Assembly: GCA_015493765.1 (NCBI GenBank)
Contig: WGCQ01000167.1
Span: 1-33,248 of the forward strand
DNA length: 33,248 nucleotides
Direction of reading: 5' to 3'
Source of the DNA: Deltaproteobacteria bacterium
GTDB taxonomy: Bacteria; Myxococcota_A; UBA9042; DTJE01; S145-11
Positions within the stretch are counted from its first letter, which is position 1, and the number at the start of each line of letters is the position of its first letter. The notes under the pieces were generated by a model that made no database searches, was not told the DNA's origin, and saw nothing but the letters and a program-made list of their open reading frames with translations. Shown here one piece after another: positions 24,561 through 32,997 of the stretch. Position numbers and translations under genes: made by a program.

Positions 24561-24818
24561 TCAAAACATATCCTCCTGTAAAGGGGTTTCCACCTTTTTC
24601 AGAAAGTCCTCCTTCAGGGGGATACCTTTATACTTGATCTTCTGTCGTTCCAGGATGAATGTGACCCTGGGCTTTTGTACACGGCCCTTAATACGTAACA
24701 CATTCATCTTGATTACCTTGCCAGGCGGCGGCGCCGGCCGACCCTTGGCATACGCCGTGCCTGCTAAGGCCATACTTGCCAGGGCTATGTAAAAAAGCAT
24801 CCTAACCATGGTAATCAT
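24561..24818 (-). CDS. Small exported protein
   Basis: 85 aa. Signal peptide MITMVRMLFYIALASMALAGTAYA, then a Pro/Gly hinge (KGRPAPPPGKVIKM) and a basic conserved-looking core (NVLRIKGRVQKPRVTFILERQKIKYKG) ending in an acidic tail. The core resembles proteins I associate with aglT/TolQ clusters in delta-group genomes, but I cannot name the family. ATG 24818 has AGGGGTGGTGG close upstream; ATG 24809 is possible and would fit better if the promoter at 24830-24858 is used. The next gene downstream is TolQ, 71 bases on. Confidence 0.7.
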   Translation of the reverse strand: MITMVRMLFYIALASMALAGTAYAKGRPAPPPGKVIKMNVLRIKGRVQKPRVTFILERQKIKYKGIPLKEDFLKKVETPLQEDMF

Positions 24819-24829
24819 CCACCACCCCT

Positions 24830-24858
24830 ATTATGTACGAAAAAAAGTTTTTTGACAA
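24830..24858 (-). promoter_or_regulatory. Possible internal promoter before the TolQ/TolR genes
   Basis: Minus strand TTGTCA (24853-24858), 17-base spacer, CATAAT (24830-24835): five of six in both boxes. Transcription would begin around 24823, only a few bases before ATG 24818, so the leader would be very short unless a later start is used. Confidence 0.45.
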
Positions 24859-24870
24859 ATCCTTTTTCGA

Positions 24871-26286
24871 TCATTTTTTACCCCCCTGATTACCCTGGTT
24901 TGAACCACCGGAATTCTGTGCAGGCGGAGGAGTGGTGTTTTGCTGTTTGTTTTGCGGTTCCTTTTGCTGCGGCGGAGTTTGCTGTGGTTGAGGTGGCGTC
25001 TTTGGAACCTGCTGAAGTTGTTTTAGTAACTGTTCCTGCTGGATGGCCATGCGTTTTGCCTCGTCCATGTACTTGTACACCGGGTCGTTGCTGGACAGGT
25101 ATTTTGCATTGGCCTGGTATTTTTTGAACCATTTTATGGCCCTGCGGTAGTGTTCAGGCCGATCCATGCCTGTTGGTTTGTCGGAGAGTTCGATTATCCC
25201 CAGGTCGAAATAGGCATAGGGATTGTCAGGCGAGACCTGTAAGGCCTTGTGAAAGACCTTGCGGGCCGCGTCAAATTTTACCATCTTGGTTAGCACGGTT
25301 CCCAGCCCCAGGTAACCTTCCACCCTGCCAGGCATCAATTTGATGGCATCCTCGAATTGTTGCCTGGCGCCGGTGTAGTCGCCCGCAGCCATGTAAAGCA
25401 GGCCCAACTGGATCCTGGCATCATACAGATTCGGATTATGTTTCAAGGCCTCCTCGAATATGGGAATCGCATCGCGTTTCTTTCCGGTTTTCAACAGGAT
25501 GTGGGCCATCATGTCCAGTGCATCAGGGTCATTTTTGTTTATGTCCTGGATCTGGGTGAGCACGAATTTTGTGGTTTCGTAACGCTTCATGGCCATGTAG
25601 CCCAGGGCGATCGTCTTCATCACGTCGATATTGGTCTCGGCCCTTTTCAGCACGTTTTTTGCCAGGCGCACCGCCTCGGACGGCTTACCCTGGTAGATGA
25701 GTACACGGGCGGCCAGGTTGGCCGCAGTAATCGATTTGGGATGTGATGACGCATACCTGTTCAGGAAATTGTACAGTTCGGTGTAATTGTGTCTGGCCAC
25801 GTCGGCCGAAAACAGCACGTTCAGGCACTTGTCCGTTTTCTTCAAACCCTCGATTGCCGAACGGGCCAGCTCAGCGGCGTCCGCATACTTACCCAGGCGA
25901 TATTTTACCACTGCGTCATTACATTTTGCCACCGGGTCATTGCCGGATGACGACAGGATGCTGTCCGCCCTTTGCAGGTCCCCTGCGGCCGCTGCCGCAG
26001 CAGCCTGTGCCACGACACCGGTATCCGCCTCGCCTGCATCAGGGACACTCGGCGCCCCTGAATTATCAGGAACTTGCGCCATATTACGGCCCTGGTTCGG
26101 TGTGGCATTTTCAACGGCCTTTTTTTCGTCCTTCTGTTGCTGTTTCCCGTTTGGTTTCGGCTGGGATTTGGCCTGGGTGGTTTTTTGTACCTCCACCTTT
26201 GCAGGCATCCGTTCACCTGCCACCTCTGCGACCGAGCCACCGCAGCCAAGGACGAACACAGGTATTACAAACCACAGCGTTTTCAC
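24871..26286 (-). CDS. TPR lipoprotein (AglT/GltE-like)
   Basis: 471 aa from GTG 26286, which overlaps the previous stop as GTGA. Lipoprotein signal MKTLWFVIPVFVLGC (Cys 15). A low-complexity Lys/Gln linker and an Ala run (VVAQAAAAAAAGD) precede about seven TPR units (about 95-390), for example DARIQLGLLYMAAGDYTGARQQFEDAIKL and YLGLGTVLTKMVKFDAARKVFHKAL. The last 40 residues are Gln/Pro/Asn/Gly-rich and probably disordered. TPRs hold partner proteins. An outer-membrane TPR lipoprotein is a known part of the M. xanthus gliding complex (AglT, now GltE). Expected to hang from the outer membrane into the periplasm. Confidence 0.88.
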   Translation of the reverse strand: MKTLWFVIPVFVLGCGGSVAEVAGERMPAKVEVQKTTQAKSQPKPNGKQQQKDEKKAVENATPNQGRNMAQVPDNSGAPSVPDAGEADTGVVAQAAAAAAAGDLQRADSILSSSGNDPVAKCNDAVVKYRLGKYADAAELARSAIEGLKKTDKCLNVLFSADVARHNYTELYNFLNRYASSHPKSITAANLAARVLIYQGKPSEAVRLAKNVLKRAETNIDVMKTIALGYMAMKRYETTKFVLTQIQDINKNDPDALDMMAHILLKTGKKRDAIPIFEEALKHNPNLYDARIQLGLLYMAAGDYTGARQQFEDAIKLMPGRVEGYLGLGTVLTKMVKFDAARKVFHKALQVSPDNPYAYFDLGIIELSDKPTGMDRPEHYRRAIKWFKKYQANAKYLSSNDPVYKYMDEAKRMAIQQEQLLKQLQQVPKTPPQPQQTPPQQKEPQNKQQNTTPPPAQNSGGSNQGNQGGKK

Positions 26287-29200
26287 CTGGCCCTCCCCAA
26301 CTGAGGAACCGCAACTTCATGGTCCACTGGCATCACCTTTCCTTCCTTGACCAGGGGATAGTTCTGGGGCTCATAGGAATTCAAGCGTTCCCATGCCTTT
26401 TTTACCCACTTGTTTATGAGTTTGTTTTTCCTGGCCTCTTCCACCATGACCTTGTACCTGGTCAGGGCCTTCTTTTGCAGTGGCTGCGCAAACTGGTCCA
26501 ACTGGTCCTTGTACATGTCCTGTTGTTCCTCGTTAAACCCGGCAGGCACAGGGGCATCGAACAAGGCCTGTGCGAACAGTTCGTATATCTCGGCCAGCCT
26601 GTACACGGCCGCTGACGACCATTCCCCTGACTTGTACACCAGGACCTGGGAGTAGTCCTTTTCCAGTTCCGCAAGCAGCCGCTTTTTTTCCTTGATCTTG
26701 CGGCCCGCCTGTTTCAAACTGCCGCTGAAGTCAATAGCCTTATAGCGTTTGTACTTGGGTTCGATACGATTGAACACGATTTGGGCCACGTAATCAGCGG
26801 CCTTGCTGCCGGCCGGCAATCCCAGTTTGTTGTATTCCGACACGATCTTGTCCAGCAAGCGCCTGTATTCCCGCCTGTTGCGCATGCGTTTGGCGATTTT
26901 TGCCATGTTCCACAAGGCCTCGATTACCCGTTGGCCCTGGTCAGGACGATCGCCGAAGCGCCTGATGAATTCCCGGTAATATTTTACAGCGGCCGACAGG
27001 TTGCCTGCCTTTTTCATGTAGATTGCGGCCGCATACATTGCGTTCACGGCATTTTTGTCCGTTTCATAGACGCGGGAATATTTTTCCAGCAGCCTTGCGG
27101 CCTCCTCGTACTTGCCCATTGCGATATTCAAAAATGCCGATTGGTACAAGGCTGCCTTGGCGTACTTGCTGTCAGGGAATCGGGTCAGCAACGTCTGGTA
27201 GGCATTGACAGCGGCCTGGAAGTTAAAGAACTTGCGTGCGGTTTCGGCCAGGGTGGCCAGGGACGATTCTATGAAACTGGATTTCTGGTATCTGGGGTCC
27301 GTGACCAGTCGTGTCAGGACCTTGGTTGCCGAATCGTATTTTTTTACCTGGATGTAGGCGATCGCAGCGTTATACAATGCCTTGTCTGCGAATTTTGCAC
27401 CCGGGTCCTGGTCCACAACCTTGATAAAGGCCTTGGCCGCGGCCTCGTATTTCTTTTGCTTGAACAGTTTGGCCGCACCTTTGAATGCAGCACCCAGTTG
27501 GAATATCTTGATTTGTGCCGCCAGTTTGGCCCTTTCCTCGGGTTTGCCCAGGTGCAAGGCCTCCAATTTCTTGGCCCATTTCTGGATTCCGGCCCAGTCA
27601 TTTTCGAGGCGGTACGAGTTGATGATATTTGCAGCAGCATAACTGGCCACTACCTCCTTGGGGTATTCCTTGATGATTTGGGCAAAACGTTTCCTGGCCT
27701 CGGCCAGGTGCCTGCGTTTGTACAATTCCAGGGCCACCCGGTACATCAACTTGGGCCTGGCGTGTGGGTCATTGGGACGATTGAGCCCCAGTTTTACATA
27801 CCTGTCCACAGCGGCGATCCATTTTTTTGTGAGTTCAGGCAACGGTTGTTCGGGGACCTTGATTTTGGTCTTGGCATTGGGCATGGACACTTCCTCGATG
27901 GGACCCATTTCGCCCGGGCGGTCCGATGGGGTCAATTGTCCGCTCTTGATGGCCTTTTCAATGGCCTTTTCATAGGAAAAAATGACCGAGAATCCGGCCA
28001 GTTCCCGGTATTTGTCCTTGCCCTTCCAGTCCCGGACCTTTGCGTAGTACTTCGCCGCTTCAATGTAATGCAGGCTGTAGTAAAGCGAGTCGGCCAGCCA
28101 CAGCGTAATGTCATAGTTATTGGGATTTGACGGATAGCGTTTCAGAAACAATTTGAATTCCTCGGCAGCCTTGTTGTATTCGCCGATTGCCTTGGCCATG
28201 GTAACCAGGTCACCGGGGGTGGACTCGGCCTTTTTTCTGAGGTCGGATGCCCGTTTCTTGTGCAGTGCCGCCGCATTATACAGGGCCAACTGGATCTGTC
28301 GTTCCACCCTGGCCATGGCAATTGGTTTGGCCTTGTTTTTTGCATACCACGCGCTGCCTGGCCCGAAATCCTTGATCAATTTTTCGCGTTCCTCGGTGGC
28401 CTTTTCCCATTCGCCCATTTCCTGGTAGGTCAGCACGATCTTTTCCTCGAGTAGCGGGTTGTCCGGGTGCCCGGGGTATAGCATCATAATGGAGCGGTAC
28501 GCCTTGATTGCCTGCTGGAATTTTTCCTTGGTACGTTCCGCGAACAGGCGGTCGGCGTATTTAATCAGTACCTCGCGTTCGTAAGGTTTGCCTTCCGACA
28601 GGTAACTCAAGGCCCTTTGGACACCGGCATCCGGGTCCGGTTCGCCATCGCCGTCCCAGTCATCGTCGGCCAGGCTATAGGCCAGGTATTCGACGGCTTC
28701 ATCACGCAACTGGGCGCCCAGGCTGCCCTTCCCGTGGCCCGCATCGAGGTATTCGATGAAGCGCTTGAATGATGCGATGGCCGTTGGATACTCGTTATTC
28801 TGGAAGTATGACCAGGACAATTTGTAAAGGGCGTCCGTGTACCACTTGCTTTTCGGATTTTCCAGCACCTTTTGATATGCATGCTGGGCCTTGACCCACT
28901 CGCCCATGTCAAAATAGTACTCGCCCAGCCGCATCCAGGCAGCGCCACGCATCTTGCTTTTCGGATACCTGGTGACCAGTGCCGTGTACGCCTGCATGGC
29001 CTTTTCGTCTATACCCATGTCCTCGTAACAATAACCCAGCAGGTATTCCGCCACATCCGCCATCCTGTAGTTGGGAAAACGCTTCAGCAATTGTACGTAT
29101 AATTTTATCGACGGAGTGTAATCCTTTTGTGGCGGTTTGGGCCTGGCAGGGATCTTCCCTTTTTCGTACAAGGCCATCTTACGGTCGAAAGCGTCGTTGG

Positions 29201-29735
29201 CATCCAAAAATGCCTCGAATGAACGGTCATAATAGAGGTCTGCCAGCCTCATCATGACCTCCGGTGTGTACGTTGGATTATTGGGATATTTCTTCAGAAA
29301 GTCCTCGAGGGTTTTGATCGCCTCTATCCGTCGTTTGCGGACCTCATTTTCCGGTTCCTTTGCCGCAGCGGCATAGGCCCGCTCAATGTCCTTTTCCCTG
29401 CGCATGATTTCAACCTGTAGTACTCCAGCCATGCCTTGCAGGGTGCTGATACCGGCAGCGCGGTATTGCCTGACCAGGTTTTCGTAGTATTTGCGTTCTT
29501 TTTGGGTAAGGGTGTTGTGTTTAAGCGTTTCAGCCTGTTTTTTTTGAGTTTTTTCAGTCCCTTTGATGGTTGTTTTTTTGCCTTTTTGCTTTATTGCCTT
29601 GTTTTTCTGTTTTGCGCCGGCCTTTTGTGCGGCCGTATGGCCCGGTTTTCCCCCGGGGGTCTTCTGCGCATAGACCACCGGGGATGCCAGGAAGAGCAAT
29701 ATAATGATGTAAGAAAAGTATTTACTTTTGTCCAC
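26283..29735 (-). CDS. Giant periplasmic TPR protein
   Basis: 1150 aa from GTG 29735, preceded by AAGAAGGG. It starts 14 bases inside the upstream gene. Signal peptide MDKSKYFSYIIILLFLASPVVYA, a Lys-rich linker (about 27-72), then TPR/YbgF-like repeats almost to the C-terminus; clear units are YVQLLKRFPNYRMADVAEYLLGYCYEDMG, AYTALVTRYPKSKMRGAAWMRLGEYYFDMGEW and YQTLLTRFPDSKYAKAALYQSAFL. An Asp-rich calcium-type loop, DDDWDGDGEPDPD, interrupts the repeats at 357-369 (28629-28667). Large TPR proteins of this kind (AgmK/AgmU type) form the periplasmic scaffold of the Myxococcus gliding/spore-coat machines. Probably a spring-like scaffold linking inner- and outer-membrane parts. Confidence 0.88.
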   Translation of the reverse strand: MDKSKYFSYIIILLFLASPVVYAQKTPGGKPGHTAAQKAGAKQKNKAIKQKGKKTTIKGTEKTQKKQAETLKHNTLTQKERKYYENLVRQYRAAGISTLQGMAGVLQVEIMRREKDIERAYAAAAKEPENEVRKRRIEAIKTLEDFLKKYPNNPTYTPEVMMRLADLYYDRSFEAFLDANDAFDRKMALYEKGKIPARPKPPQKDYTPSIKLYVQLLKRFPNYRMADVAEYLLGYCYEDMGIDEKAMQAYTALVTRYPKSKMRGAAWMRLGEYYFDMGEWVKAQHAYQKVLENPKSKWYTDALYKLSWSYFQNNEYPTAIASFKRFIEYLDAGHGKGSLGAQLRDEAVEYLAYSLADDDWDGDGEPDPDAGVQRALSYLSEGKPYEREVLIKYADRLFAERTKEKFQQAIKAYRSIMMLYPGHPDNPLLEEKIVLTYQEMGEWEKATEEREKLIKDFGPGSAWYAKNKAKPIAMARVERQIQLALYNAAALHKKRASDLRKKAESTPGDLVTMAKAIGEYNKAAEEFKLFLKRYPSNPNNYDITLWLADSLYYSLHYIEAAKYYAKVRDWKGKDKYRELAGFSVIFSYEKAIEKAIKSGQLTPSDRPGEMGPIEEVSMPNAKTKIKVPEQPLPELTKKWIAAVDRYVKLGLNRPNDPHARPKLMYRVALELYKRRHLAEARKRFAQIIKEYPKEVVASYAAANIINSYRLENDWAGIQKWAKKLEALHLGKPEERAKLAAQIKIFQLGAAFKGAAKLFKQKKYEAAAKAFIKVVDQDPGAKFADKALYNAAIAYIQVKKYDSATKVLTRLVTDPRYQKSSFIESSLATLAETARKFFNFQAAVNAYQTLLTRFPDSKYAKAALYQSAFLNIAMGKYEEAARLLEKYSRVYETDKNAVNAMYAAAIYMKKAGNLSAAVKYYREFIRRFGDRPDQGQRVIEALWNMAKIAKRMRNRREYRRLLDKIVSEYNKLGLPAGSKAADYVAQIVFNRIEPKYKRYKAIDFSGSLKQAGRKIKEKKRLLAELEKDYSQVLVYKSGEWSSAAVYRLAEIYELFAQALFDAPVPAGFNEEQQDMYKDQLDQFAQPLQKKALTRYKVMVEEARKNKLINKWVKKAWERLNSYEPQNYPLVKEGKVMPVDHEVAVPQLGRAR

Positions 29736-32118
29736 TCTTACCCTTCTTTTTATTCTGCGCAGATACGCCGAACGCCTTTATTTCCGCCTTTAAATCCCTT
29801 AACACTTGTCTGGCCCGTTCAAGTGCCTTCATTTTTTTTGCCTGTTCTTTTTGTAGTTTGGTAACCACGGCCTCCGCCTGGTTCTTGCTGCGCCATGCCA
29901 TTTCGACCCGGCCCAGTTCAGCCTCGAACAGCAGTTGCGTGAAACTCTTTCTGACGGCCATGAATACCTGTTTGCCCTCGTGCCTGGCAAATGATTTTGC
30001 CAATGTCCGGACGGTTTTGATATCCGCCAGGTCCTGCTTGATTTGCTGCTGCTGTACCTTGAGGACACCAAGCAGCCGTTTTGCCGTGGTATAGCCCATG
30101 GCCGTGATCTGCCGCGTCAGCTTGCTGGCGCGGGTCAAAATGCTCTTTACACGTCGTGACATGGTCCTCATGGGCGCGAGGCCATAGGATACGTTGGCCG
30201 GGACTGTATCCAGTCGCGAAACGATCAGCGCATTTTCCCGCAATAAGATACTTAGAAGGCCCTCCCTGACACCAGCCTCCCGGTTGATAGCGCCCGGTTC
30301 GCCCATCGACGCAGTCATTGCGTGTTCCACCTCGGTCCTGAGCGCTTCTACGGCGTTATACAATGCCTTTAAGCGGTCCTTTTCCACTTCAATGTCAATG
30401 GAGTCCGTAATGCTGGCGGCCCTGTCCTCTTTGCGTTGTATTTGCAGCCGCCTGGCCAGGTCCTCGATCCCGAGCAGTTGTTTTTTGAGTATCCTGAGGG
30501 CCGTTTCCAGTTCAAAGACATCTTGTTCGACCAGCATCATCTTGTTCTGCATCCGTTTGTTTGCCGCCTTGTACTGTGCAGCGGTAACGGGCTGTTTCGC
30601 AATAAGTGCGTGGGCCTTGCTGCGTTGGGCCTCCAACTGCAAGACCTGTTGCCTATCCCTGGCAGACAGGTAGGGAATGATGCGGGCTGCTGCCGCGCCC
30701 ACGGCCTCGGAGAACCCAAAAATCGTTCGATTCTTGACTTCCAATACCTTGTAATAATTGTCCCTCAGGGTCGGGAAAATATCCACCTTTGCAGGCTTCT
30801 GCAGCACGTAATTCAGGTCTTTTAGCCCTTTGCTGACCACATGGGCCGCTCTTTCCTGTTTCGCCAGGGACGTAAAGATCTTTTTGATCGTACGGATATC
30901 CGGGTCGTAATTCAGCCAACGCAAGGTCACCTCGCTGAGCGGTACATCCAGGTTGAAATGTTCCGGCGTTGAGGACATCATCCAGTCAAAATAGGCCCTT
31001 AGTTTCATGGGGCTGGCTGCCAGCATGTCCAGTTCCCTGGTTACAGGGACCAGCATTCGTGTCACGGCATTGTAGGCCTCTGTTGCACCCAAGTGATCGT
31101 TCATCCTGGCCAGGATGCGGCCTTTCAAGGCCATGGCCGTCAGGGACAGGTTGCCCTTGGGCAGGTTCAGCAGCAGGATGTCCAGGATATTGACCGCTGC
31201 CTTCGGCCGTTTCTTTGCCAGATATACCCATGCGGTTTCATACAGAGCCTGGAGGTATTGCTGGCTGGAAGCAGGGACCTTGTCATAGGCGGCAAGTGCC
31301 TGATCCAGTTTGTGCAGGTGTGCAAGAACCCGGGCCTTGCCCATGTAGGCGGCGGCGATGACCTCCTTGTCCCCTTTGGACATGGGGGCATTGGATTTGG
31401 CAATCGAGTCGAACAGGTTGATTGCCTGGTTAAATTGCCTGGCCCTGATGGCGATAGCCGCCCTGTAGTATGCCGCCCTGCGGTAATACGGGGAATTCGG
31501 TGCCACACGGGCCATCATTTTGTCACAACCCTGGTCGTTGTGTATGTGGTAGTAGTATTTGCCAACCGCGTAGGCGAGTGAGTCGTTTTGTGTCGCACTC
31601 AGCAACCGTTCCGCCATGGCGGCCAGGTCAGCCGCTGAATCCAGGCGGTTGAGTTTGATCGATGATTCCAGGGCACCAACGATCCCCTTGAACATGTATT
31701 TGCCTGCGGCAGGTTTCAGTAACATCCTGAAGAAGTGCAGGGCCGACAGGTAATTGTGTTGCAAAAACAGGCTGTTGGATAATTTGAAGATGGTCGGATA
31801 ATAGTCACGCCGTCCCTGCATGGCAGGGTCCATGATGCAGTCGCTGTACAACAGAGCGGCCTTTTCGTATTTATGTTCCTCCAAAAACAGGTCGGCCTGG
31901 ACCAGCTTATCCTCCAACCGAAAACGGGTAATGATTGCGTTCATGTTCCCCACGGTTCGTTCCATGGTGGAGAATATGCCTTCCGCGGTTTCCAGTTCTG
32001 ACAGGCCGTAAGTGATGCCCTTTGGGACTGACACCTGGTTATTATTGGATGCCAGTGCCAGGGTTGCAGGCATCAATATACTAACCAGTATGGGTATTGC
32101 CCGACGCATGTGTGTCAT
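29722..32118 (-). CDS. Exported TPR and coiled-coil protein
   Basis: 798 aa. Signal peptide ending near TLALASNN (about 24). TPR-like units occupy about 60-400 (YEKAALLYSDCIM, FNQAINLFDSIAKS, LDQALAAYDKVPASSQQYLQALYETAWVYLAKKRPKAAVNIL). The second half is long amphipathic helix/coiled coil (about 470-790: LRILKKQLLGIEDLARRLQIQRKED, VVTKLQKEQAKKMKALERARQVLRDL) ending in a Lys-rich tail. The start may be 32118 or ATG 32109. It forms a pair with the 1150-aa TPR protein encoded next, overlapping it. No exact family name can be given; a periplasmic scaffold subunit is likely. Confidence 0.85.
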   Translation of the reverse strand: MTHMRRAIPILVSILMPATLALASNNNQVSVPKGITYGLSELETAEGIFSTMERTVGNMNAIITRFRLEDKLVQADLFLEEHKYEKAALLYSDCIMDPAMQGRRDYYPTIFKLSNSLFLQHNYLSALHFFRMLLKPAAGKYMFKGIVGALESSIKLNRLDSAADLAAMAERLLSATQNDSLAYAVGKYYYHIHNDQGCDKMMARVAPNSPYYRRAAYYRAAIAIRARQFNQAINLFDSIAKSNAPMSKGDKEVIAAAYMGKARVLAHLHKLDQALAAYDKVPASSQQYLQALYETAWVYLAKKRPKAAVNILDILLLNLPKGNLSLTAMALKGRILARMNDHLGATEAYNAVTRMLVPVTRELDMLAASPMKLRAYFDWMMSSTPEHFNLDVPLSEVTLRWLNYDPDIRTIKKIFTSLAKQERAAHVVSKGLKDLNYVLQKPAKVDIFPTLRDNYYKVLEVKNRTIFGFSEAVGAAAARIIPYLSARDRQQVLQLEAQRSKAHALIAKQPVTAAQYKAANKRMQNKMMLVEQDVFELETALRILKKQLLGIEDLARRLQIQRKEDRAASITDSIDIEVEKDRLKALYNAVEALRTEVEHAMTASMGEPGAINREAGVREGLLSILLRENALIVSRLDTVPANVSYGLAPMRTMSRRVKSILTRASKLTRQITAMGYTTAKRLLGVLKVQQQQIKQDLADIKTVRTLAKSFARHEGKQVFMAVRKSFTQLLFEAELGRVEMAWRSKNQAEAVVTKLQKEQAKKMKALERARQVLRDLKAEIKAFGVSAQNKKKGKSGQK

Positions 32119-32119
32119 C

Positions 32120-32848
32120 CTATTTTGCCTTCTGGTTTGCGGCCTTCAGTGCTTTTTCCGTGAGATTGATACGCCTCAGTTCAAAACGCATCGTTGGGCT
32201 GTTTTCCAGGCTGGTCAGCCCGCCCTTCTGAAAACCAACCACCCTGATTATGACTTTCTGGCCCCGTGCAGCGAAAAACGGCAGCGAGCCCTTTACCGTG
32301 AATTTGTACGCCTTCACATAGGAAAAGAAACCGCTGCCACCCTGGTAAACCATCCTGACGGACAGGACGTGGTGCGTTGGTGATACGGACCCGTTGTACA
32401 CCACAAATTGTCGGCGTTTATTCAAGGTGTCGTTCCGGTTGTCACTGCCGTAAATTTTGTCGTCATCCAGGTAATAGGCAACACTTTTTAGTTTCAGGAT
32501 CGAAGATGCGTCATTGTAATGGATTACCTGGAGTTTTGATTCGGATACCAGGTTGTGCAGGATTTGTTCCCTCAATAACAGCAGCCTGGTTTTGGCATCG
32601 AATACCTTGGTTTTCAGGGCATTAACCTTGTCCCGCAACTCCTGTAACCGGACTTCGTAGGCACCCCTTCCGGTCATCTGGGTTGCCACCTTCGGTGCCT
32701 TGGTCGCCGTGTTTGGGGTTGCAGGCGATTGAGCCTGTTTTGGTGTGCTCGCGGCAGACGACGCGGCCTGTTTTTTTGTTGTGTCCTGTTTGGCAAACGC
32801 TGTCACAGATAACAATAGTAGTATAGCAATCGGAAGTACATGCTTCAT
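32120..32848 (-). CDS. Exported coiled-coil protein, first gene of the machine operon
   Basis: 242 aa from ATG 32848; a GTG three codons earlier is less well placed relative to GGGGGTG. Signal MKHVLPIAILLLLSVTAFAKQ, a Ser/Thr/Pro/Ala-rich linker (about 22-58) like those of periplasm-spanning proteins, a coiled coil (about 62-100, VRLQELRDKVNALKTKVFDAKTRLLLLREQI) and a beta-rich C-terminal domain (about 110-230, with VVYNGSVSPTHHVLSVRMVYQGG and KVIIRVVGF). I do not recognise the family by name; the Ala/Pro-rich linker can cause similar proteins to be mislabelled as dihydrolipoamide acetyltransferase, and there is no lipoyl or catalytic motif here. It stops just before the TPR gene and lies behind a strong promoter. 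Confidence 0.8.
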   Translation of the reverse strand: MKHVLPIAILLLLSVTAFAKQDTTKKQAASSAASTPKQAQSPATPNTATKAPKVATQMTGRGAYEVRLQELRDKVNALKTKVFDAKTRLLLLREQILHNLVSESKLQVIHYNDASSILKLKSVAYYLDDDKIYGSDNRNDTLNKRRQFVVYNGSVSPTHHVLSVRMVYQGGSGFFSYVKAYKFTVKGSLPFFAARGQKVIIRVVGFQKGGLTSLENSPTMRFELRRINLTEKALKAANQKAK

Positions 32849-32913
32849 ATTTAACACCCCCGTACGGAGTGATGTTTGATGACCGACATCACCGATACAA
32901 TTACCTCATAAAA

Positions 32914-32942
32914 AATATATCTCAAAAAAAGAAAAGAGTCAA
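32914..32942 (-). promoter_or_regulatory. Strong sigma70-type promoter of the envelope-machine operon
   Basis: Minus strand TTGACT (32937-32942), 17-base pyrimidine-rich spacer, TATATT (32914-32919). Expected start near 32907, giving a leader of about 59 bases with GGGGGTG before ATG 32848. The leader contains CGGTGATGTCGGT, a short direct repeat of CGGT that might be an operator half-site pair (weak). Confidence 0.7.
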
Positions 32943-32997
32943 ATAGATCCCGAGGAATCTTCGATGCAGGTCTATTTCTTGAGTACGTGGTTTATCA

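Noticed and set aside
26781-28130. 449-codon plus-strand open frame opposite the giant TPR gene
   Set aside because: Low-quality composition, no domain or start signal, and the TPR repeats on the minus strand explain the constraint.
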